From Ascarosepion bandense (lineage: Eukaryota; Mollusca; Cephalopoda; Sepiida; Sepiidae): a DNA stretch of 64,000 nt. The stretch spans positions 327,001 through 391,000 of the forward strand of contig JBBBDQ010000754.1 in the NCBI GenBank assembly GCA_037127315.1, given 5' to 3'. Every line of letters begins with the position of its first letter. Positions within the stretch are counted from its first letter, which is position 1. The notes beneath the pieces are model-generated. The model saw nothing but the letters and a program-made list of their open reading frames with translations. It searched no databases and was not told where the DNA came from. A program made the position numbers and the translations under genes. Positions 8,933-19,988 of the stretch are shown here, in pieces.

Positions 8933-10380
8933 AGGAGTCGGCAACTCATTCGACTCCGCGGGCCGGATCGTATTATAATGACGGGTCGCGCCCGGACGAA
9001 GGCCATTAATGAAAAATTAAGAAAAATTACATATGCAGACCCCTGTCAACCTAAATATTTAAAACAATAATGAAAATAAACATTGAGAAGTCAGAAAAAC
9101 AAAAGAAAATCAAAAATTAAAAATCACCTAACAAAAATTGCTTTTCCTCAAGGAACTTCAAAATACTTCAAAGTGAAAAAATCAACCGAAGTAAAATGGA
9201 TGAAATTATGACGTCACTATAAATTATTTTTTATTTATATCCGGGAATCAAAACTTGCAATATATTTTATAATTTCTGGGTTTTCTTTCAATTTTCAAAC
9301 AAATTAGTAAAACGGAACAAAATCCTGGTTTTACCCATTTCCTGAACCCCCTATAACCTGTCCCTCTTTCTCATCACTTTCCTCCTATGTAACCCCCTGT
9401 ACATCAGTAGGGGTGAGGCTGCCTTGCTTGGGGTGAAATATTTTTTAAATAAAGATAAACTGCCTTGACGAGATAATGATTCTCAAGTTCAAGAAGGTGG
9501 CCGATAGAAGCCTTTAAGCCTGGCAAAAGGGCTTTGCCTGATGCCATACAACAGGGGTCGGCAACTCGTTCGACCCCGCGGGCGGATCGTGTTATAATGA
9601 CGGGTCGTGGGCCGGACGAAGGCCATTAATGAAAAATTAAGGAAAGTTACATATGTAGATTCCTGTAAACCTAAATATTTAAACCATAACGAAAATAAAC
9701 ATTGAGAAATCAGAAAACAAAAGAAATTCTAAAATTCAAAAACACTTAGCAAAGGAACGTCAAAATACTTCAAAGTGAAAAAAAAAATCAACCGAAATGA
9801 AATGGATGAAATTATGACGTGTAGGTTTGAAACTGTTATTGAAAATTGTACAACAAACGAACCACACACACACATCAAACAAAAACAATATAGATATACC
9901 CATACATACGAGGAGAAATAGTTGCAATCATATACACTTACGTATGATGAGATAAGAACATGGCCCATTGAAAGATTCCACGAATTTACATAGAATAGGT
10001 GGCAGGGGTAAACGATGTGGGTCGCTGCTGAAGGAATGAAATAAAAAAAAAACGACTGAGACAACATTTTCCGTTTAAAGGTGTCCCCGCCTAATGTCTG
10101 TCGCCGGTCGGTCAGTCAGTCAAATCGCTTCTCAGTTATTGTTGTATGTTTATTTTTTAAATTTTTTTTATGCAGAAATGGAGGTGATTGGGTTTTGATC
10201 GTCTTTTTGCGGTCATATTATTCAAATTTGGTTGGGTAGATCAGAGGAAGATAACAGAAGGCCTTTTGTTGTATTCAAAACCTCGTCTCTCACGTTAAAA
10301 ATAAAGCCATTGGTAATCAGGCTCGCGGGTTGGTTAAAATGCTTTCGAGGGGCCGGATCCGCGTAGATTGCCGCCCCTTG
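8933..10380. mobile_element. hAT-like non-autonomous element inside an RTE-like copy
   Basis: The left end CAGGAGTCGGCAACTC and right end GATTGCCGCCCCTTG are inverted relatives of the common hAT end CAGGGGTCGGCAAC. The flanks TTCTAAAG (8925-8932) and TTCTTAAG (10381-10388) differ by one base and fit an 8-bp hAT target duplication. A second left end lies at 9551 (CAGGGGTCGGCAACTCGTTC), and 8990-9120 is repeated at 9600-9720, so the interior was partly duplicated. It contains J-LINE 3' UTR but no transposase. Confidence 0.75.
9333..9466 (+). mobile_element. J-LINE 3' UTR fragment
   Basis: CCTATGTAACCCCCTGTACA, TGCCTTGCTTGGGGTGAAAT and an A/T-rich tail are the family's 3' end. It lies inside the hAT-like element and is a later insertion or a capture. 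Confidence 0.75.
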
Positions 10381-10780
10381 TTCTTAAGTAACATTTCTGT
10401 TTCTTTAAGTATGTTCTTCATCTTAGAATACATTGTCCAGCTTTCACTCTCTTAGTGAAGTAGTAATATCCTGTAATATTTTAGTAGTTTTTATTTGTTT
10501 TTAACAAACTTTTTCTGTTTCTTAAGACTCTACTTAACGTTTAGAAAGCTTCTTTGGCGATCCATTTTCGCCATCGGATTTTATGTTCACACTTTCTATA
10601 TTCTGTTAAAACACTTTCAGAATATTTAAGTTTGTGTATTTGCTTTTATTTATTTGTTTATTTTTGGTATAAGCAATTTGTAATTCGCATGTTGGACTGT
10701 TCCATTTAGAGATAACTATGCGTTCTGTCTTCTTGCTATTGATGTTTAATCCATTCTCACATTCAACACAAGGTAAAAAG
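10381..10780 (-). pseudogene. RTE-like LINE, part 2 (after the hAT insertion)
   Basis: Continues the copy from 8745-8932. Minus translation includes GLNINSKKTERIVISK, matching the family's GLQINFKKTECMVISK, then NLNILK(V/Y)-type remnants. The joined order across the insertion is collinear with intact family members such as 28375-29100. Many stops and shifts. Confidence 0.65.
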
Positions 10781-12127
10781 AACAGCGAGGAAGAAGGATG
10801 TATGTTAAATTCGAAGATAGAACCAGGTTTATAAAGAGTAGAATTCAATGAAAGAAATGTAGAAAATGGTTTAAAAATTGGAATAAATGAAACATAAATG
10901 GAAAGCTTTTTTGAAAAGATAAACAAAAACTTAAATAAATGTTGAAATAAAAAGAAAGAAAGAAAAGTGAATGAAAGAGAAAAGAAAGAAGGATGAGACA
11001 GAAAGAAAATATTTTTAAAAAGAAAAAGAAAAAGAAAGTAAAAAAAATATTTCAAGAGGAAGAAAGAAAGAAATCAAGAAAGAGAAGAAGGAATAAAAAA
11101 GAAAGATAACATGAGACATATTTTTGAAAGCATAAACAAAGACTGAAATAAATGTTAAAATAAAAAGAAAGAAAGAAAGAAGTAAATGACAAAGAAAGAA
11201 AAAAATAAGAAATAAAAGAAAATATTTTTAAAATGTAAGAGAAAGACTAAAAGAAATATAGAAAGGAAAAGGAAGGAAGAAAAAAGAAACATGAGACAGC
11301 GAAGAAAAATACTTTAAAAAGTAAAAGAATGACTGAAAGAAATGTTGAAAGTCAGAAGGAGAAGAAGAAAGAAAGAGAGAAAGGACGACAGAAAGAAAAG
11401 CTAAACGAATGAAACTTAGTTTTGAAAGAACAAAGAAAGACTGAAAGAAATCTTGAAAGAAAAAATATAGAAAGAAAGAGAGGAAGAAAGAAATAGAGAA
11501 AGGAAGACAGAAAGAAAAAAACGAAGAAAGTTAATTTTGAAAGAAAAAAGAAAGACCGAAAGAAATGTTGAAAGAAAAATGAAGAAAGAAAGAGAGGAAG
11601 AAAGAAATAGAGAATGGAAAACAAAATGAAAAAAACGAAGAAACTTAGTTTTGAAAGTAAAAAGAAAGACTGAAAGAAATGTTGAATGAAAAATAAAGAA
11701 AGAAAGAGACGAAGAAAGAAATAGAGAAAGGAAGACAGAAAGAAAAAAAAGAAAAACGAAGAAACTTATTTTTTTAGTGAAAAAAGAAAGACTGAAAAAA
11801 TGTTGAAAGAAAAATAAAGAGATGAAAAAAGAAATAAAAATGAAACATAGAAGAAACATTTTTAAAAGGAAAAAATCAAAACTGAAAGAAATATTAAAAG
11901 AAAGTGATAGAAAGAAGAAGAGTTATAAATAGAAAAATAAACACTTGTTGAATGAAGAAGAATGGAAGAAGCACATCATAAATGAAATATACGAGAAAAC
12001 AGATTTTAGAAGAAAAAATAAAAAAAAATTGAAGGATAATCACTGAACGTAAAACAATGGAAGAAAGAAAAAAGAAATCTTTCATAGTCATAGAAGAAAG
12101 CAGATTCTGAAAGAAAAAGAAAGTGAA

Positions 12128-12162
<35 letters not shown>

Positions 12163-12600
12163 AAACAACGTTAATCATAGAGGAAGACAGTTTTAAACAA
12201 GATGAAAGCAGTTTTGATTAAAGAAAGAGATATTTAGACACGAATGAAGAAATAACATAAGAAAAGATTAAAGCAAATTAAAACAAGAAGAAAGAAAAAT
12301 TGAAAGGTTGAGAGACAGAAAATTTGAATGATAGAAACAAAATGAATAATTAAAACAAAATAAAAGACAGAAGAAGAAGAATATGGAAAACAAAAAAAGC
12401 AGATTTAAAAATTTCAAGAAAATAAAGAAAAACCGAATAAAAGAAAGAAAAGAAAGATAAAACTCCCCAGATCCGGAAGTAAGAAAGAAGCATATCTAAA
12501 AAACGAAGGAAGAATTAAAAGCTAAAATTAAAATTGAAAAAAGGTTTAAAAAAAAAAGCACTAAGAATAAACTATACAACAGACAAAAATAAATGAAACT
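10781..12600. repeat. Polypurine GAAA-rich tract
   Basis: About 1.8 kb in which the + strand is mostly G and A (GAAAGAAAGA-type). From 11400 to 11880 there is a longer period: GAAACTTAGTTTTGAAAG-like landmarks recur near 11413, 11526, 11640 and 11762, about 113-122 bp apart. A TAAA run occupies 12125-12163. The long minus-strand frames rich in F, S and L are by-products of composition. Confidence 0.9.
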
Positions 12601-13664
12601 CGAAAACCAAAAACTAAAGATCTAAAGGAAATCTAAAAGAAAGCCAAATAAGGAAACAAAATTTAGATCAGATATTCTAGCGGAAAATAGAATGAAGAGC
12701 CTCTTAAATAGGATTCCTTCCACTGTGGGGTCGCGTTGAAAATGTGCACCCTTACCCACCTCCAAAACAATAAGAGGCAAGAGGAAGAAACATCGCAAAT
12801 GTAAGGAAGTCGATGACATCACAAAATTCGCCATTTTTTTTAAGGGTCTTAAAGAATAACAGAAGGAGTCGGAAATAAAATAAACCTAAAAATGGAAATT
12901 TTTGCCACCAACGTACACTCGACTATGAAAGAGAAAAAGAGCAAAAAATAAATCTTGACAAAATAGAGGTTTATTATGAGGAAGAATGGGAACAATTGTC
13001 ACGTGAACATTGAAAGTGTGTTCAAATGGAATGCAATGAATTGGTATAAAGTTTTAAGCTTGAACAGAATAACGGAAATAAAAAGCAAAACCAAATTCTC
13101 GAAGCGAAAAGATATATAGAACGAGGTAAACAATTGAAAAACAAGGTAAAGATGAAATGTATCAAATGACTCAGAAAATGCAAGATTATTTAGATAACGA
13201 GAACACAGATTAAGAGAAAACAAAATGGTAAGATGAAGCTTAGTGTCATGAGACACTGCGCTTTACTGATGAGGAACATGTGTAAGGCTTGGTATCCAAA
13301 AAGAAATACTGGCTTGTCTATCTGGTAAAACAGTCTCCCAAACTTTGCTATTTATTAGACTCAAAATCCAGTCATTGACATCAACAGATACGAATAGAAT
13401 GTCATAAAATAAAAGAACGCATTTTATAAGAAAATCAATAAAATGCTTCTGAAATGTTAAATAACAAATTCATTTAGTTGAAATAGGCACCACATTGTTG
13501 AATGACTGTTCTCCAAATTACCGTAAATTTTTTTATCTTTTTCATCCTTTTATGTGATAAACAGTTCAAGTGCTTCGATTACCTCTTCCTGATGTCTTGG
13601 GTATGACGGTAAACTGCATCCGGCAGTAAGGCATTTTGATTTGGAAGTTTGTAAGCAACTGAAA
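12601..13664. other. Unassigned AT-rich DNA
   Basis: A-rich on the + strand, tailing off from the polypurine tract. No coding frame or repeat family recognised. Confidence 0.5.
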
Positions 13665-14012
13665 TATAGTTCTACAGAAGGATGTTGCGAATATCATGGA
13701 TCGAGCATGTGAGCAATGAGAAGGTCTTAGAAATGATGGAAACAAAAAGGAAATTAATACTGAGAATAAGGAAGAGACAGATGAAGTTCCTGGGACACGC
13801 AACGAGGAAGCGGGGCCTGGAGAACCTGATACTAGCAGGCCAGATAGAGGGACAGGGTGAAAGCAACGGATAACATATTTGAAGGACCTAATCACGTGTA
13901 TGATGGAACGAAGGTTGCATGGTGTAACAGGCCAGATAGAGGAAAAAGGAGACAGGGGAAAGCAACGGATAACATATTTGAAGAGACTGAGCAGATGGAT
14001 GTCAGAACGGTT
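13665..14012 (+). pseudogene. RTE-like LINE C-terminal fragment with internal duplication
   Basis: Frame 13682-13873 reads MLRISWIEHVSNEKVLEMME, then RKRQMKFLGHATRKRGLENL and ILAGQIEG, matching the family. The segment AGGCCAGATAGAGG...GGATAACATATTTGAAG occurs twice about 92 bp apart (near 13837 and 13929), so the C-terminal part was locally duplicated. Non-functional. Confidence 0.85.
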
Positions 14013-14600
14013 TGCATTTTTCTATATGCTTTCTGTAAAAGTGGTGTATTCCGAAAAAAAAAAAAGAAAACTTGCGCAAACCACGACGCTTTGCCTCAGT
14101 TACGCCAAGCTGCCATTTCTGTCGCAATCGAGCCAAGTATACCAAATTCGCTAAGTTTCGTAGAATTCAGCGACCACCTGCCGGCGTGATGAGACGTGAG
14201 TCAGACGCTTAGCCGACGATCACGCGCCGCCGTGATCGGACGAACAACAACCGGCTCCGTGGCCCTTGTATTTCTCTGTTATTGTATTTCTTTGAGGTGA
14301 GAATAAATAATGAATAAACCCTATACGGTAAACATTATTTAGGATGAAGTAGAGATTTGGGGTTATTTTGGTTATTGACACGCGTCTAACTACTAGCCAA
14401 CTCACTGTTATCAAAGAATATCCATTTTTTATCCCATATAATAATTCGATGCACAAATGGTTCCTTTTCACAGTGTGTACCCCTAGAGTTACTCGATATT
14501 GTTTCATTGTAATAATTTTTATTTACTTTTTTATTAGTAAAAATATATTGAAATAGAAATTACCTGGAAAGTAAATGGTTAAGCATAAGTCAAGATTTTT
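14013..14600. other. No recognised feature
   Basis: Contains a moderately GC-rich stretch 14100-14260 (GCCGACGATCACGCGCCGCC, an imperfect palindrome with GTGATCGG) between AT-rich sequences. No gene recognised. Confidence 0.45.
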
Positions 14601-15067
14601 TATTTCTGCTCGGACGAACTTAAGTCACTGCTGCCTCCTTAACAGGTGTTTACTCGTGCAACCAGACTGGCAACTGGGTCCCACCCATTCACAATCAGGT
14701 TAGCCAAATGCAGAAGACAATTCTACTCTAGCAGCTTCTTCTCTCGTACTTCCCGCCTGTGGAACTCGCTGCCATATTCTTGCTTTCCTGATGGCTACAA
14801 CCTCCAGAAATTTAAATGCAATATCAATGCTCATCTCTTAACCACTGGACTCCAGCTCTCTTCCCACCTCCGTATATCCTTCCCTTTCTCTCCAACTATG
14901 TATCTGTCATCGCACCTGCATTCTCAGCTTTCTATTGCTCCTTTCTAACTAGTTTGTACTCCTCACTCTTTTCTAATTAATCTTTTTACAGTTTTGTAGC
15001 TCCCAGCTCATCAGTGGCATTCCTGCTTGCTCCCGGTGAAATGATTAAAAAAACAAACAAACAAAGG
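14601..15067 (+). mobile_element. J-LINE 3' fragment
   Basis: Translates as VFTRATRLATGSHPFTIRLA, FSRTSRLWNSLPYSCFPDGY then NLQKFKCNINAHLLTTGL, followed by the family 3' UTR and an A-rich (AAAC)n tail. Very similar to the 3' part of 51712-53180. 5'-truncated. Confidence 0.9.
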
Positions 15068-15133
15068 ATTTAAAATAGTTAATCGACTGGAACAACAACC
15101 AACCCAAAAATGCGTCATTTAATGTGGGACAAC

Positions 15134-15169
<36 letters not shown>

Positions 15170-15230
15170 TTAAAAATCGCCTGAAGACACCACTCATGGG
15201 AGAAACCAAGGTAGCGAAATAACTCTTTTA

Positions 15231-15267
<37 letters not shown>

Positions 15268-15370
15268 TATTAACTGTTGTATCATTTGGGTTTGTCGAGT
15301 AGCTGGTTTGCTGTGAAATACGTATTACCCATGAAATTATAGAATATCTAAACTTTTTCTAGTGTATATA

Positions 15371-15484
15371 TTAGTCATCCACATACAAGCCCCTTTCGCT
15401 GTATCACAGCTCATCAGCGTGGCTAGATACATCCACTTGCTTCTGGCCGGGATCGAAATTCGACCGATTTGGTGTAAGCCATAT
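15371..15484 (-). repeat. SINE-B (tRNA-like head, TA tail)
   Basis: Minus strand: the family's tRNA head, GATCCCGGCCAGAAGCAAGT, CTAGCCACGCTGATGAGCTG, TGATACAGCGAAAGGGGC and GTATGTGGATGACTAATATA. Copies on + lie at 30933-31072 and 50987-51122. All end in TA microsatellite, which is probably the SINE's tail. Confidence 0.75.
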
Positions 15485-15497
15485 GCGCATATATATT

Positions 15498-15620
15498 ACG
15501 GAAAGTCTCGAAGATAAACGAAATGGTTTTTACAACAGGCATATTTAATTTATTTGTTTGAACATTTTTTAATCGATATTCATATTTCAGTAAATATTCT
15601 GCTTTTAATCAAAAAGTATA
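15498..15620 (+). repeat. Repeat D, copy 1
   Basis: TTACGGAAAGTCTCGAAGAT, AACGAAATGG, then TTTTTTAATCGATATTCATA and a TTTTAATCA end. Related to the three copies in 26818-27785. Class unknown. Confidence 0.6.
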
Positions 15621-15675
15621 TTTATATATTTATTTCAATTGGCCTGATTATTTACGATAAATATTGTGACAAAAA

Positions 15676-15844
15676 TTTGTGTCCTTTACATTTGCCTTGT
15701 AAAATTTTGCAAAGTAATAATAAAAAAAGAAAAATTCTATTTTCATTTAGAATTATCCACTGGGTTATAAATACTAAAAATAGTATGGCATACATCATTT
15801 CCTTTAATATAAAAACTGGAGTGGCCGAATAATTGTAGCCAGTA

Positions 15845-15898
<54 letters not shown>

Positions 15899-16301
15899 AA
15901 TCTACAGGTTGCGATAGGTAACTTGCCGCTATTTGCCTTGTAAAATTTTGCAAAGTAATAACAAAAGGACCATTCTAATATTCATTTAGAATTATCCACT
16001 TGGCAATAAATACTAAAAATAGTATCAAATAAATCATTTCTTTAAAAAATCTGGTGTTGCCTAATAATTGTTGCCAGTAGTGTATATGTTTATATATATA
16101 GATAAATATATAGTAAATCTACAGGGTGCGATGGGTAAATTGTCGCAATTTGCCTTGTAAAATTTTGCAAAGTAATAATAACAAAAGCACCATTCTATTT
16201 TCATGTACAATTATCCACTTGGCAATATATACTAAAAATAGTATCAAATACATATTTTTTTTAAACTGGGGTGGCCTAATAATTATGGCCGGTAGTGTAC
16301 A
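15676..16301. repeat. Three tandem chimeric MITE right-half units
   Basis: Units at about 15676-15848, 15896-16083 and 16112-16301 share GCCTTGTAAAATTTTGCAAA, ATCCACTTGGCAATAAATAC and the end GGCCTAATAATTATGGCCGG-TAGTGTA. Units two and three start CTACAGGTTGCGATAGG and CTACAGGGTGCGATGGG, a mariner-type end. TA arrays separate the units. No coding capacity. Confidence 0.8.
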
Positions 16302-16311
16302 TTACTCAAGC

Positions 16312-17790
16312 TAGACGCCATACGCTCTTCCTAATCTTCATTAACGATCTCCACGATGTAATAAAATTTCAAGTAGGGATATACGCTGGGGACACAACGG
16401 TTTACTCTCGCCTCGAGTAAAATCTACCGAAGCTGACAAAGCAAACCTCGCTGCTGACCTTGAAAAAGACCTCGAATCCGTGGCGGACTGGTGTAAGAAA
16501 TGGCTCGTGAGTTTGAATGCCCCCAAAACATTGCTGCTACTACCCCGTTAGCATGGATCAGGCTAGTCTCCCTGACAGCAAAACACTGCGCCTGCTAGGG
16601 TTAAGTCTAACAACAGACCTTAAGTGGAACGGCTATATTGAATCCATAGCTAAATCCGCTGCTAAGAAGGTCAGTACTCTGTCTAGGGTCAGTTTTCACC
16701 CGTTTGAAACCATCCTGCACATATATACAGCTACCTTCCAACCTTGCATTGAATACTGCTGCAATATCTTGTCGGGTGCTCCTGCTATCCACCTAGGGTT
16801 CCTTGACAAAATCCAACGGAGAATCTGTAATGTGATCAATCTCGACTTATCATCCGACCGTGCATTGAATACTGCTGTCATATCTGGTCTGGTGCTCCTA
16901 CTATCCACCTAGGGTTCCTTGACAAAATCCAACGGAGAATCTGTAATGTGATTAATCATGACTTATCATCCGCCCGTGCATTGAATACTGCTGCCATATC
17001 TGGTCTGTTGCTCCTACTATCCACCTAAAGTTCCTTGACAAAATCCAACGGAGAATCTGTAATGTGATCAATCCCGACCGTGCATTGAATACTGCTGTCA
17101 TATCTGGTCTGGTGCTCCTGCTATTCACCTAGGATTCCTTGACAAAATCCAACGGAGAATCTGTAATGTGATCAATCCCGACGTATCATCCGACCGTGCA
17201 TTGAATACTGCTGCAATATCTTGTCGGGTGCTCCTACTATCCACCTAGGTGTCCTTGACAAAATCCAACGGAGAATCTGTAATGTGATCGATCCCAACTT
17301 GGCAGCTTGGATACAGTCACTTTGCAATGTGGCTTCCCTGTGCCTTTTCTACAAATACTTTCACGGCTTTTACTCCGATGAACTTAACTCTCTGGTTCTC
17401 CCTATGCATGAATTTGCTCGAGCCACAAGATTAGCCGCTGTGAACACAATAAATTGGAAACGCAAATTCTACTCCAGTATCTTCTTCTCTCGAACTTCCC
17501 GCCTGTGGAATTCCCTTCCGTTAACTTGCTCGACAGCTACAATCTTCAGGAGTTTAAATGTAAAGCCAATAGCCATCTCCTATCTTGCGAAGATGCATCC
17601 TCTCCCTCATGCTATTTTTTCTCCATCAACTCTACTCTCAGTATCTTAACCCTTCTCTTACCCACTTCCTGACACGCCCTGTAACCTGTCACTCTTTCTG
17701 ATAACTTTCCTCCTATGTTACCCTCTGCGCACCAGTAGCAGTAGATTGCCTTGCCTTGGGCGATATTATAATAAAAAAGAAATATACTTC
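16312..17790 (+). pseudogene. J-LINE copy with YAGD mutation and tandem amplification
   Basis: It opens in the catalytic domain: LFLIFINDLHDVIKFQVGIY, then AGDTTVYSR, so the YADD catalytic box is YAGD (one essential aspartate lost). Downstream come LRLLGLSLTTDLKWNGYIES and later YKYFHGFYSDELNSL, then the 3' UTR. Between 16751 and about 17300 a block starting GAATACTGCTG occurs five times (16751, 16867, 16983, 17087, 17203), with period 116 (once 104). As 116 is not a multiple of three, each repeat shifts the frame. Plainly inactive. Confidence 0.9.
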
Positions 17791-17877
17791 AATAGAAGTC
17801 ACGATATGCAAAGAATAAGCAGTCAGTACAGTCTTACTTAGCGATGGACATATTTTACAATTTCTGAATTACCTTTA

Positions 17878-18555
17878 CAAATCAACCATCTGTGTGTTGA
17901 ATATTGTTGTCATATCTGGCCAGGCGCCCCTGCTGTTCATCTCAGCGTCCCCGATAGGCTCCAAAGGAGAATCTGTAATGTGATTAGTCCCGACCTGGCA
18001 GCTCGATTCCAGCCAATTTCTCATCCGCGGGATGTGGCTTTCCTCTGTCACTTCTATAAATATTTTCATGGCTTCTGCTCTGACGAACTTAGGTCACTGG
18101 TGCCCCCTCCACAAAAGTTTACTCGGGCAACCAAACTGGTAACAAGGTCCCATCCATTTACAGTTAGATCAACCAAATGCAGGCGACAGTTATACTCCAG
18201 CAGCTTCTTTTCTCGAACTTCCCACCTGTGGAACTTCCTGCAATATACTTGTTTTCATGACGGCTACAACCTCCAGAAATTTAAATGCAAAATAAATTCC
18301 CATCTCTTATTGACATGAATCCAGTTCTTTCTACATTACTCTGTGTATCTTGTCCTTTTCCTTTCTCCCTACCTTTGCAACTGTCTTCAATCCTGTGTTC
18401 ACATCCACTCTTGTTCTCTTTCACCCCTGTAGCTAGTTCGTCTTTGTTTTCACTCTTGCCCTGTCTAAAACATTAACTCTCCTATGTAGCCCTTATGTAG
18501 TGTATCAGTGGCCGTACCGCATTGCTTGGGATGAAATGAATAAAAACAACAAAAA
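17878..18555 (+). mobile_element. J-LINE 3' fragment
   Basis: Starts near the KSTIxxxxEYCCHIWSG block in decayed form, then LAARFQPISHPRDVAFLCHF, YKYFHGFCSDELRSLVPP, FFSRTSHLWNFLQYTCFHDG, the 3' UTR and an A-rich tail. 5'-truncated and frame-shifted near its start. Confidence 0.88.
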
Positions 18556-18720
18556 AAAATACACAAGGGTATGCGAAAACGTAATCCGACTGAAACGTTG
18601 GAAATGAAGCCACATTGAAAAAAGTATTGACTAAAGAAAATGGATCTCTTAAAAGAAGCGTGTTGTGAAGAAAAACAAACCTCAACTGTATGTGACTTAG
18701 GCTCATCAGATTAGTATAAA

Positions 18721-19253
18721 CTAGCAGTATAGCCCGGCGTTGATCGGGTGCAATGAAAGCTTTAAAACTAATCCGTGGTCCTGGAGCTCAGACTCTTTGG
18801 ACGTTGGCACGAAAGACTAAAAAGCAATAGTTGTTTCCAGTTAAAGCGAGTCGTAGACTGAAAGAAAAATGAATAGATTAAGTCAAATTTTGATTTCCTG
18901 GTATCGAATTTATATATATATATATATATATATATTATCGATTTTCTGCACTATTGTAAGAACTGCAGCATTGAAACTTCTGTATATCGTTTCTTATGTC
19001 TTTGTCTATGAGTGTATCAAATTTGATTAAAATCGGACCACTCTTTCTATAACCCGATTTTTTCGATTATCGATTTTCGATATTTATCGGGGTACCTTGA
19101 CACAAAACCTAGCTACGATCACTCGCAGACGCTTATAGTACAACTGTGTAAATTTTCAAGAAAGTAGGTTCAGCCGTTTCGGAGTATATAGGTAACGGAC
19201 ACACACACACATTCACATACACAGACAAACTTCCATTTATAAATAAGTTTAGA
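18721..19253 (-). mobile_element. Helitron-like element, complete
   Basis: On the minus strand it starts A|TCTAAACTTATTTATAAAT and ends CCCGATCAACGCCGGGCTAT-ACTG-CTAG|T. The internal order matches 6364-6906: a (GT)-rich tract, the CTGAACCTACTTTCTTGAAA block, a TA run, then AGTCTACGACTCGCTTTAAC and TTGGACG-type blocks. Confidence 0.8.
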
Positions 19254-19754
19254 TACTGAAGCCGAGAATTAGCAATAGGAGTAGAAAGAGTATGAGTGTG
19301 AGTAACTGATAGTGAGCTTCAGAGCCTGAGTACAGAACTTAGCAAAGACTACGTCACTCTAAACGACATTCTATTTCTTGGTTGTGGTATCTTCATGCAA
19401 TGCAAGAAAGACATAACAATCTCATTCTCTTATATTATATGATAGGGGTATAGTTAAAATTTTTCATATCTCAAATTTAATATTTTAATGTAAATCTATA
19501 TTTCAAATGAAAAATTTTATAAATCTCATTTTGTGATATTTAAATAGGCAGCTATTATTATGAGATATTTATTAAAATATTTAAAAAAGAAATAAACTCA
19601 AACACTAAAATATGTAGTATTTTAGCAAGGGGTGATAAGTTCAACACTGAAATCCAATGGTGCATTGGGATAGCCGAAGTTGTATTCCAAAAGTGAAAGA
19701 AAGAGAAAAATTATTAAAAACAAAGTAAAGATGACTGAACTCTGACGTAATATC

Positions 19755-19975
19755 AGTCCACCTATATGGAAGTGAATGCTGGATAATCTCCTAAAAATGA
19801 AGAACGTACTTGAAGCAAAAGAGATGTAGATCTACAGTAGGATATTGAGGATAGCATGGACAGAACATGTGAGCAACGACGTAATTTTAGAGGAAATGAA
19901 AACACACAAAATCTTATACTTAACATGAGGAAAAGCCAGTTGAAATTTCAAATGTTCTTAAAGTAACGTGATTAA
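19755..19975 (+). pseudogene. RTE-like LINE fragment
   Basis: TATGGAAGTGAATGCTGGAT and ATGAAGAACGTACTTGAAGC, then AGGATAGCATGGACAGAACA, correspond to YGSECW, MKNVLEA and RIAWTEH of the family. Short and decayed. Confidence 0.7.
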
Positions 19976-19988
19976 ATGTTTTAATTTA

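Noticed and set aside
8933..10380. Two separate complete hAT elements
   Set aside because: Only one right end is seen (10380), and only the outer left end (8933) has a matching 8-bp flank. The inner end at 9551 fits an internal duplication better.
11352..12178. Long minus-strand frames rich in F, S and L that look like membrane proteins (also 25441-26371)
   Set aside because: They come from homopurine/homopyrimidine sequence. Overlapping frames in several phases are open for the same reason.
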